Assembly: GCA_036843405.1 (NCBI GenBank)
Contig: DAITSJ010000005.1
Location: 1 to 64,000, forward strand
Source of the DNA: DGNJ01 sp002388905
GTDB lineage: Bacteria > Pseudomonadota > Gammaproteobacteria > Pseudomonadales > Porticoccaceae
Direction: 5' to 3'
Length of the DNA stretch: 64,000 nt
Both the position numbers and the translations under genes were made by a program. This document shows, piece by piece, positions 41,108 through 47,987 of this stretch (the first letter of the stretch is position 1; each line of letters starts with the position of its first letter). The notes beneath the pieces were generated by a model, which did not search any database, was not told where the DNA came from, and was given only the letters and a program-made list of their open reading frames with translations.

Positions 41108-41314
41108 CTAGTCTTCCCGCCGATCGAATCCGCCCTGTTCGTCCAGGTCCTCGTCGAAGGCCGGCTCGCCGGGGATGCTGTGCTTTTCCAGGGCCCAGTC
41201 GCCGAAATCGATCTGCTGGCAGCGTTTGGAGCAGAAGGGGCGGTGGGGAAATTCCTCGCTCCATTCGATGGTCTTGCCGCAAGTGGGGCAGGGCAGGGTG
41301 GTGGTATTCGTCAT
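41108..41314 (-). CDS. yacG: DNA gyrase inhibitor YacG (zinc-binding)
   Basis: The 68-residue protein has the four-Cys zinc site CPTCGK and FCSKRCQQIDFGDWA and an acidic C-terminal tail, as in YacG. YacG binds GyrB and blocks DNA binding by gyrase. The ATG overlaps the coaE stop (ATGA), and the conserved TTTLPCPTCG start rules out the longer open frame upstream, which lies inside coaE. Confidence 0.93.
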   Translation of the reverse strand: MTNTTTLPCPTCGKTIEWSEEFPHRPFCSKRCQQIDFGDWALEKHSIPGEPAFDEDLDEQGGFDRRED

Positions 41315-41913
41315 AAACTCATCTGTGCCATTTTCAGGTAGGCATCGTGCAGTACCTTGACCTTGTCGTGCAATTCTTCCTTCGGGCCCGAGTTGTCGAT
41401 GATATCGTCGGCGCCGGCGAGGCGATCCTCCCGGGAAAGCTGGGCGGCCATAATTGCCCGGATCTGTTCCTCGGTGGTATCGTCCCGGGCCATGGCCCGC
41501 TCGAGCTGCACGCTCTCGGGCACGTCCACCACCAGCACCCGGTCCGCCAGTTTGTGCTGGCCGGTCTCGAGCAATAGGGGTGACTCCAGAATAACATAGG
41601 GACCCTCCGCCGAGGCCAGTTGCTCCTGGATCCACTGGCCGATCAACGGGTGCAGCAGGGATTCAAGCCAGGCTTTTTCCGAGGGGTCGGTGAAGACCCG
41701 CCGGCGCAGGGCAGCGCGGTCCAGGGTGCCATCAGCCTGCAGGATATCCTCGCCGAAATGCCCCGCAATGGCGTCCAGGGCGGGCATGCCCTTCTCCACC
41801 ACTTTTCGGGAGGCGGTATCGGCATTCACCACGGTAATGCCCAGTGCCAGGAAACAGTCGGCCACGGCGCTCTTGCCGCTGCCGATGCCACCGGTAAGCC
41901 CCACCACGAACAT
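41311..41913 (-). CDS. coaE: Dephospho-CoA kinase
   Basis: A 200-residue P-loop kinase with VVGLTGGIGSGKSAVAD at the N-terminus, NADTASR and the LESPLLLETG lid region. It phosphorylates the 3' hydroxyl of dephospho-CoA, the last step of CoA synthesis. The start overlaps the pilD stop by one base, and the pilD-coaE-yacG order is conserved in Pseudomonas. Confidence 0.95.
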   Translation of the reverse strand: MFVVGLTGGIGSGKSAVADCFLALGITVVNADTASRKVVEKGMPALDAIAGHFGEDILQADGTLDRAALRRRVFTDPSEKAWLESLLHPLIGQWIQEQLASAEGPYVILESPLLLETGQHKLADRVLVVDVPESVQLERAMARDDTTEEQIRAIMAAQLSREDRLAGADDIIDNSGPKEELHDKVKVLHDAYLKMAQMSL

Positions 41914-42764
41914 CAGAGCAGATGAAGGTAGGCGGCAGTGATCCGCTCGCCCCAGAGCATGGCGATCCAGCCGGCCACGGCGAGGAACGGCCCGAAGGCC
42001 ATGGGGATCTGCCGGTCCCGGCCGGCGATCAGGATACCGGCCAGGCCGACAATGGCGCCCACCAGCGAGGAGAGCAGGATAATCAGGGGCAGCTGTTGCC
42101 AGCCCAGCCAGGCGCCCAGGGCTGCGAGCAGCTTGAAATCACCGTAACCCATGCCTTCCTTGCCGGTGAGCAGCTTGAACCCCCAGAACACCAGCCAGAG
42201 CACCAGGTAGCCCGCGGCGGCCCCGATCACGGCACTTTGCAGGTCCGTGAACATGCCCTGGCTGTTGAGCAGCAGGCCCAGCCACAGCAGGGGCAGTGTC
42301 AACTGGTCCGGCAGCAGGTGGTGATTGAGGTCGATCCCTGTCAATGCCACCAGCACCCAGGTAAAGACCAGGATGCCGGCGCCCTCGGGCGTCAGGCCGA
42401 ACTGGAAAACGATGCCGGCGGTGAGCAGCCCGGTGACCAGTTCCACCACCGGGTAGCGCAGGGAAATTGGCACGCCGCAACTGGCGCATCTACCCCGCAG
42501 CAGCAGGTAACTCACAAGCGGGATATTGTGCCAGGCTTTGATGGGAGCCCGGCAGGACGGACAATGAGAGGCGGGAAACGCCAGGTTGGCTTCCGGGGCC
42601 GGCGTCTCGGCGGGCTCCATGCCCAGGAAATCCAGGGATTCCCGGCGCCAGGCTGATTCCAGTTGCAGGGGCAACCGGTAGATCACCACATTGAGGAAGC
42701 TGCCGATCACCAGCCCCACCAGGAGGCTGACGACCAGCAGCAGGAGGGGTTCGCTCAACGGCAA
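41913..42764 (-). CDS. pilD: Prepilin leader peptidase / N-methyltransferase PilD
   Basis: The 283-residue protein has about eight membrane segments. It has the cytoplasmic zinc loop with two CxxC pairs (CPSCRAPIKAWHNIPL and RCASCGVPIS), and the catalytic Asp motifs TGIDLNHHLLPD and GMGYGDFKLLAALGAW of aspartate prepilin peptidases. It cleaves the pilin leader after Gly and methylates the new N-terminal Phe. It follows pilC by two bases. Confidence 0.96.
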   Translation of the reverse strand: MPLSEPLLLLVVSLLVGLVIGSFLNVVIYRLPLQLESAWRRESLDFLGMEPAETPAPEANLAFPASHCPSCRAPIKAWHNIPLVSYLLLRGRCASCGVPISLRYPVVELVTGLLTAGIVFQFGLTPEGAGILVFTWVLVALTGIDLNHHLLPDQLTLPLLWLGLLLNSQGMFTDLQSAVIGAAAGYLVLWLVFWGFKLLTGKEGMGYGDFKLLAALGAWLGWQQLPLIILLSSLVGAIVGLAGILIAGRDRQIPMAFGPFLAVAGWIAMLWGERITAAYLHLL

Positions 42765-42765
42765 A

Positions 42766-43980
42766 TCAGATGACCTGGCCGAGATTGAAGATGGGCATAT
42801 ACATGGCCACCAGCAGACCGCCCACCAGAATACCCAGCACCGCCATGATCATGGGTTCGAGCAGGGTGGTCAGGTTGTCCACCTGGTTGTCCACGGATTC
42901 CTCGTAGTGGGTGGCGGCCTTTTCCATCATCTCGTCCAGGGCGCCGGATTCCTCGCCGATGGAAGCCAGCTGGATCAGCATGGTGGGGAACAGCTGGGTA
43001 CCCCGCAGAGAGGTACTCAACTGGATGCCGGTGGCCACCTCGTCCCGGACCTTGTGGATGGCATCCCGGAAAACGGCGTTGCCGGCGGCGCCGGCAACGG
43101 AATCCAGGGCCTCGATAAGGGGGACACCGGCGGCAAAAGTGGTGGAGAGGGTACGGGCAAACCGGGCGACCACGGCTTCGTAGACAATATTGCCGACAAT
43201 GGGAATCTTCAGGGTGTACTTATCCACGGCATCGTGGAATTTCGGCGAGCGGTGCATGGCCTCCTTGAAGGCGATGCCAATGGCGATCATGCCCGCCAGG
43301 GCGATAAACCACCACTGCTGGAAAAACTCCGATAAGCTCAGGACCATCAAAGTGAAGCCGGGCAGTTGGGCGCCAAAGCCCTGGTAGGTTTCGGCAAATA
43401 CCGGCACCACCTTTACCAGCAGTACGCCGGTGACAACAATGGCAACGACGACTACGGCGGCGGGATAAGTGAGGGCCTTGCGGATCTTGGCCTTGAGGGC
43501 TTCGGTCTTTTCCTTGTAGGTGGCGATGCGGTCGAGCATGGTTTCCAGGGCGCCGGATTGCTCACCGGCCTCCACCAGGCTGCAGAACAGGTCGTCGAAA
43601 TAGCGGGGGTGCTTGCGCAGGGCGTAGCCGAAGCTGTTGCCGGAGGAGACATCATCGTGAATGGTGTTGATCATCTCCCGCAGGGATTCCTTTTCCACCC
43701 CTTCGGCGACAATCTCGAAACTCTGCACCAGCGGCACGCCGGCGCGCATCATGGTGGCCATCTGGCGGGTAAACAGCGCGATGTCGGCGGGCTTGATGGC
43801 TTTGTTGAACTGGAGAAGGGGCTTGGGCTTTTTCTTGACCGTGGAGGCGATCACCCCCTGCTTGCGCAACTGGGCCTTGACCACCGCCACGTTGGTCCCG
43901 GGCATCTCGCCCTGAATGGGTTTGCCCTGCTTGTTCTTGCCCTTGAAGACGTAGAGTTGAGTTGCTTGTGCCGTCGCCAT
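42766..43980 (-). CDS. pilC: Type IV pilus inner-membrane platform protein PilC
   Basis: A 404-residue T2SF-family protein with two homologous cytoplasmic domains (FTRQMATMMRAGVPL and FARTLSTTFAAGVPL), each followed by membrane helices, and a C-terminal LLEPMIMAVLGILVGGLLVAMYMPIF. It forms the platform on which PilB and PilT act. It lies four bases after pilB. Confidence 0.96.
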   Translation of the reverse strand: MATAQATQLYVFKGKNKQGKPIQGEMPGTNVAVVKAQLRKQGVIASTVKKKPKPLLQFNKAIKPADIALFTRQMATMMRAGVPLVQSFEIVAEGVEKESLREMINTIHDDVSSGNSFGYALRKHPRYFDDLFCSLVEAGEQSGALETMLDRIATYKEKTEALKAKIRKALTYPAAVVVVAIVVTGVLLVKVVPVFAETYQGFGAQLPGFTLMVLSLSEFFQQWWFIALAGMIAIGIAFKEAMHRSPKFHDAVDKYTLKIPIVGNIVYEAVVARFARTLSTTFAAGVPLIEALDSVAGAAGNAVFRDAIHKVRDEVATGIQLSTSLRGTQLFPTMLIQLASIGEESGALDEMMEKAATHYEESVDNQVDNLTTLLEPMIMAVLGILVGGLLVAMYMPIFNLGQVI

Positions 43981-43984
43981 GGTG

Positions 43985-45709
43985 CTAGTCCTTGGTTACG
44001 CGGTTTGCTTCTTCCAGGCTGATTATACCCGCCGCCACCTTGCGAAGTGCCGACTGGCGCAAAGTTCTGAAACCTTCCTCCAGGGCCTGGTCGCGGATAT
44101 CCAGGGAGTTGCCCCCCTCCATGATCCGTCGGGAGATGGCGGGGGTGACCCGCAGCACCTCGTAGATACCCACCCGGCCCTTGTAGCCCTTGGAACACTT
44201 GCTGCAGCCCACCGGGTGGAAAATCTGGATCTCATTGGCGGGAATGCCGATGCTGTCGAAGCCCTCCTCGTCCAGAACCTTTTCGGGCAGGTCTTCGTAG
44301 GGTTTCTTGCAACTGTTGCACAGGCGCCGGGCCAGCCGCTGGGCAATGATCAAACTGACGGAGGTGGCCACGTTGAAGGAGGGTACCCCCATATTGAGCA
44401 GCCGGGTCAGGGTTTCCGGGGCGCTGTTGGTGTGCAGTGTGGAGAGCACCAGGTGGCCGGTCTGCGCCGCCTTGATGGCGATTTCGGCGGTTTCCAGGTC
44501 CCGCACCTCCCCGACCATGATCACGTCCGGGTCCTGGCGCAGGAAGGAGCGCAGGGCCTCGGCAAAGGTGAAGCCGACACGGTTGTTTACCTGCACCTGG
44601 TTGATGCCTTCCATGTTGATCTCCACCGGGTCCTCCGCGGTGGAAATGTTGCGCTCGGAGGTGTTGAGAATGCCCAGCCCCGTATAGAGGGATACTGTTT
44701 TACCGGAACCGGTGGGACCGGTGACCAGGATCATGCCCTGGGACTGCTGAAGCGTCTGCAGGTAGGCGGTTTTCTGGTCTTCCTCGTAGCCCAGGGAATC
44801 GATGCCCATCTTGGCCTGGGAGGAATCGAGAATCCGCAGCACGATCTTCTCGCCGTAAATGGTGGGCAGGGTGTTGACCCGGAAATCGATGGACTTGCTC
44901 TTGGAGACCTTCAGCTTTATGCGGCCGTCCTGGGGCACCCGTCGCTCGGAAATATCCATCTGTGACATGACCTTCAGGCGCGCCGCCAGGCGGGGCGCCA
45001 GGTTGGTGGGCGGTTTGGCCATTTCCTCCAGGATGCCGTCGGTGCGGAAGCGGATGCGGTAGTGTTTCTCGTAGGGCTCGAAATGGATATCCGACGAGCC
45101 CTTGCGGATGGCATCCACCAGTATCTTGTTGATAAAGCGGACGATCGGCGCATCGTCCACATCGGCATTAAAGGCATCCTCTTCCTTGTCGTCGTCCGGG
45201 CTCTCGATATCGAGATCCAGGTGCATATCCTCGATATCGCCCAGGGCCTCGCCGATATCCTCCTCGCCGCCCTGCAGGTAGGCCTCGATGGCCCGGACCA
45301 GCTTGTCGTGCTCCACCAGCACCGGCTCCACGCCCACGCCCGCCTGAAAGCGGATCTCGTTGAGGGCGTTGTGGTGCGTGGGGTCGCTTACCGCCACATA
45401 GAGGCGGTTGTAGCGCTTGTACAGGGGCAGTGCCTGGTGCTTCTGGATCAGCTTCTGGTCCAGGGCATTGCGCGGGCATACCTCAAAGTTGTGGGCATCG
45501 AGGTCGTACAGGGGCAAACCGAATTCGGTGGATGAGACCCCGGCGATGAGGGCCGAGGGCAGGGTGTCATTTTCCACCAGGTATTGAATGAAGGAGCGGC
45601 GTTGCTTGTTGCAGGTATCCACCGCCTCCAGGGCCGCATTTTCGCTGAGCAGGCCGTCGCTGACCAGTCGTTTGGGGAGCCCCCGCAGGGCAAGATTGCT
45701 GGCATTCAT
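43985..45709 (-). CDS. pilB: Type IV pilus extension ATPase PilB
   Basis: The 574-residue protein has an N-terminal MshEN/GspE-like domain, Walker A GPTGSGKTVSLYTGL, Walker B with MVGEVRDLETAEIA, the His box GHLVLSTLHTNSAPETLTRLL and a C-terminal zinc tetracysteine (CNSC and CSKC). It powers pilus extension. Transcribed divergently from pilA, about 1.7 kb away with repeat unit D in between. Confidence 0.96.
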   Translation of the reverse strand: MNASNLALRGLPKRLVSDGLLSENAALEAVDTCNKQRRSFIQYLVENDTLPSALIAGVSSTEFGLPLYDLDAHNFEVCPRNALDQKLIQKHQALPLYKRYNRLYVAVSDPTHHNALNEIRFQAGVGVEPVLVEHDKLVRAIEAYLQGGEEDIGEALGDIEDMHLDLDIESPDDDKEEDAFNADVDDAPIVRFINKILVDAIRKGSSDIHFEPYEKHYRIRFRTDGILEEMAKPPTNLAPRLAARLKVMSQMDISERRVPQDGRIKLKVSKSKSIDFRVNTLPTIYGEKIVLRILDSSQAKMGIDSLGYEEDQKTAYLQTLQQSQGMILVTGPTGSGKTVSLYTGLGILNTSERNISTAEDPVEINMEGINQVQVNNRVGFTFAEALRSFLRQDPDVIMVGEVRDLETAEIAIKAAQTGHLVLSTLHTNSAPETLTRLLNMGVPSFNVATSVSLIIAQRLARRLCNSCKKPYEDLPEKVLDEEGFDSIGIPANEIQIFHPVGCSKCSKGYKGRVGIYEVLRVTPAISRRIMEGGNSLDIRDQALEEGFRTLRQSALRKVAAGIISLEEANRVTKD

Positions 45710-46195
45710 GGTGTTATGGGTTTTTCGGTCGAGGAAACTGATAGTGCCACCTTATAACTGCTGGGCCCGGGCTTTTCTTTGCATGATTTGAGCGGGGGCA
45801 CCGCTGCAGGTGGTATTGGCATTGGTTTGGCCAAGTCGGGTTCCCTCTTTGCTGGTTGTCCCTTGTTATCTGCAATGGGCTCGGCAATCAAGTGCAGTCG
45901 ACCCCCTGCGAACGTGTCCACTTGCCATGTGGCCACTGTAACCCCCTATGGGTGCCCAGTCCGCTTCAAGGTTTATCGTATAACATATTGTTCGTGCAGC
46001 GGAATAGCCCTGTGGATATTTTTTGTCCAGCGTCAACCGCAAAGGCGCCTTCCTCCTTATTCGAGAGACTGGCCTGCCAAGGTGAATTGATGCGTAAGCA
46101 TCAAGAGAGTGTAGGCTGGCCTGCAAGGTGAATTGATGCCTAAGCACCAAGAGAGTTGGTAGACGATCAGGAATACATCTATCGGTACTTGTCCC
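45710..46195. other. Intergenic stretch upstream of pilB
   Basis: This stretch of nearly 490 bases has only short open frames without family resemblance. The one structure I see is a tandem direct repeat at 46071-46156. A pilB promoter must lie at its left end but no strong box stood out. Confidence 0.4.
46071..46156. repeat. Two tandem copies of a ~40-base repeat with an internal hairpin
   Basis: Unit 1 (46071-46110) and unit 2 (46118-46156) share GGCCTGC-AAGGTGAATTGATGC-TAAGCA-CAAGAGAGT with few differences, 47 bases apart. Unit 1 contains the hairpin TTGATGC-GTAA-GCATCAA; unit 2 has one mismatch in it. Confidence 0.7.
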
Positions 46196-46631
46196 GGAGT
46201 GAAATCAGCTGTTTAGAGCTCTATTAGCCGTTCGGCAGCTTTGAAAAAATCTGAGCCTTCGGTAGGACAATACGAGCCGGCTTCGCCAGTAACCTCCCCC
46301 TCCAGCCGGCACCAAACCCTATCGGCAACGGCCCCGGCAAACCCGAAACGCCCCTGTAGGAGCCATCTACCGGTGTGGGAGCGATCCTCGATCGCGATAC
46401 CATCCCCTCCAGCCGCCACCAAACCCCGCCGGCTACAACCCCGGCACACCCTGAAAAGCCCCTGTGGGAGCGGCCCCTGGCCGCGAAACTACCCCCAGCT
46501 CGCACCGAACCCACACCATGCTCGCGACAGACCCAGCCAAGCCCCCTGCCGGTGTAGGAGCGATCCTCGATCGCGATACCACGCCCTCCAGCCGGTACAA
46601 AACCCCGGGCATGCTCGCGACAGACCCAGCC
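46196..46631. repeat. Extended REP-like array beside small-peptide unit D
   Basis: It starts with GAGTGAAATCAGCTGTTTAGAGC, the same boundary as at 39319. It holds units with GCGATC-CTC-GATCGC (about 46380 and 46560) and GCGGCC-CCT-GGCCGC (about 46469), each prefaced by GTGGGAGCG or GTAGGAGCG, and ends at the unit D terminator. It is the longest of the three arrays. Confidence 0.7.
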
Positions 46632-46657
46632 AAAAAAAGGGAGCCAAGTTGGCTCCC
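46632..46657 (-). terminator. Rho-independent terminator of small-peptide unit D
   Basis: On the minus strand GGGAGCCA-ACT-TGGCTCCC is followed by seven T residues. The stem is the same as in copy A with a changed loop. Confidence 0.9.
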
Positions 46658-46719
46658 AAAGTTTTTCCAGGGGGGTAGGAAAATCGTCAAATCTGTGCGC
46701 CTCGCGGGCGGCTTGGCGT

Positions 46720-46821
46720 TCAGGCCTTGCGGGCGGCCTTTTTCAGGTCGTCCCAGGCAATGGCCGAACCGATCAGGCCGGAGACCGCAAGCACCAGGTA
46801 AGTAATGGCCGGTACAATCAT
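46720..46821 (-). CDS. 33-residue membrane peptide, copy D
   Basis: This is the most diverged copy at the DNA level yet encodes the identical peptide: a Val codon is GTG, a Leu codon CTT and a Lys codon AAG, all synonymous to copy A. The ribosome site is weaker (AAAGAGACACAA). The upstream TATTAT box and ATAAAA-N8-TTTTAT palindrome are kept. It lies about 6 kb from the other three copies, between the divergent pilB and pilA, on the same strand as pilB. Confidence 0.75.
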   Translation of the reverse strand: MIVPAITYLVLAVSGLIGSAIAWDDLKKAARKA

Positions 46822-47054
46822 TTGTGTCTCTTTGGGTTGCGCTGTGTTGATGGAAGAATAATAGGCCGTGCCAAGGGATAAATAAAATGTATTGTTTTTA
46901 TCTAAATCATTCCCTATGGTTATGATTAACGTCCGGTGTATAGGTATTTCAACCCAGCCTTGCCTCCCTCCAGCATACTCGACATCTCCGAGACCTCTTA
47001 TCTACACCAATAATAGAAGGGCCTTGCTCGCATGCGCTCAATTAGATTGATTCC

Positions 47055-47070
47055 TGTGACCCTGGTCACA
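47055..47070. promoter_or_regulatory. CRP/Vfr-type binding site upstream of pilA
   Basis: TGTGACCCTGGTCACA is a perfect match to TGTGA-N6-TCACA, with seven-base arms. It lies about 300 bases before the pilA ATG and about 230 bases beyond the ATG of peptide copy D, so its target is uncertain. Vfr, the CRP homologue of Pseudomonas, influences type IV pilus function. Confidence 0.6.
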
Positions 47071-47200
47071 AAATAACCAGCTAAAAGCCACTACAACCCG
47101 CTAGCTAGCGCTAATTGGTGCTGATCGAAGCCGCCAAACCGGTGATTACTGGCGTGTTTGCTCGAAAATCCAAAAAGTCGGTGCCAAAAAAACGGAAAGA

Positions 47201-47246
47201 CTGACAAATATTGTCAGCTTTGGTCGAGATCGGCGCTATTTGTCAG
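47201..47246 (+). promoter_or_regulatory. Candidate PilR sites (TGTC repeats)
   Basis: A perfect palindrome CTGACAA-ATA-TTGTCAG (47201-47217) and a further TGTCAG (47241-47246) lie 55-100 bases upstream of the pilA sigma-54 promoter. PilR of Pseudomonas recognises repeated TGTC elements in this position. Confidence 0.55.
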
Positions 47247-47298
47247 TATTAAAATCACGAGATGATTTTAATCCATTGAAATAAAAGTATTTATTTTA

Positions 47299-47314
47299 TG
47301 GCATGCCTCGTGCA
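47299..47314 (+). promoter_or_regulatory. Sigma-54 promoter of pilA
   Basis: TGGCATGCCTCGTGCA has GG-N10-GC spacing and matches TGGCAyG-N4-TTGCA except one base in the -12 element. The implied start is about 45 bases before the ATG. pilA promoters of Pseudomonas are sigma-54 dependent. Confidence 0.75.
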
Positions 47315-47368
47315 TTCTGACAAGGGCTGGTAGTTTATGTTCAGCAAAACCATTCAAGGAGAACAGCA

Positions 47369-47866
47369 ATGAAAACACGCAATATACAAAAGGGTTTTAC
47401 CCTGATCGAGCTGATGATCGTGGTTGCGATTATCGGCATCCTGGCGGCGGTTGCACTGCCGGCTTACCAGGATTATGTGATTCGCACCAAATATGCGGAA
47501 GTTGTCAATCTGATTGGCGGGCAGAAAGTCAACATTTATGAAGAGTACGTTAGCAACGGAGTTTTTCCAGATTCGGCCAGCGATATTTTTGCCTCACTTG
47601 AAAACTCGTTAGTACAGTCAGATTATGTTAATTCCGACGCTGACGTTACTTTGATGGAAGAGCCTGCGGCTGGCACACAATTTCTTCGTGTCCAGGTTGA
47701 TACATCCAACGGCGCAACCCCTGCTGATGCTCAAGGTACTCTTATTTTCAAATTTGTAGTACAAGCGGGCGGCTTGCAGACTGTCTGTGGGAGCGGGACT
47801 ATTGACGATCAATATCTGCCTGCAGAATGCCGCAACGATGCTCCTGCTGCGAATACCTCTGTATAA
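47369..47866 (+). CDS. pilA: Type IV major pilin PilA
   Basis: A 165-residue prepilin with a short basic leader cleaved after G9, F10 as the new N-terminus, conserved Glu at mature position 5 (E14) and the hydrophobic helix LIELMIVVAIIGILAAVALPAYQDY. C140 and C154 form the C-terminal disulfide loop typical of type IVa pilins. The product ends AANTSV. A GGAGAA ribosome site precedes the ATG. Divergent from pilB and followed by a strong terminator, then a Wzy/TfpO-like gene. The codon use after the first 50 residues is AT-richer, as is common for variable pilin domains. Confidence 0.95.
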   Translation: MKTRNIQKGFTLIELMIVVAIIGILAAVALPAYQDYVIRTKYAEVVNLIGGQKVNIYEEYVSNGVFPDSASDIFASLENSLVQSDYVNSDADVTLMEEPAAGTQFLRVQVDTSNGATPADAQGTLIFKFVVQAGGLQTVCGSGTIDDQYLPAECRNDAPAANTSV

Positions 47867-47894
47867 GAAGGTAAGCTCGATTAACAATCGATCG

Positions 47895-47924
47895 AAAGCG
47901 GCAGATTCGTCTGCCGCTTTTTTT
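47895..47924 (+). terminator. Rho-independent terminator of pilA
   Basis: AGCGGCAGA-TTCG-TCTGCCGCT followed by TTTTTT forms a nine-pair stem with a stable TTCG tetraloop and a U-run, 29 bases after the pilA stop. Confidence 0.92.
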
Positions 47925-47987
47925 GCGCAAAAAGCGGAGTCCTAAAACCCCGGCAATTGCCGGGGAACCTACTATTAGCCTAGAAAA

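Noticed and set aside
45779..46131. Overlapping short frames between pilB and repeat unit D as genes
   Set aside because: No ribosome sites, no family patterns, and one frame spans the tandem repeat.
38435..46631. GTGGGAGCG repeat arrays as a CRISPR
   Set aside because: Units are not identical, spacing is irregular, each contains its own hairpin and shared tails rather than unique spacers, and no cas gene is present.
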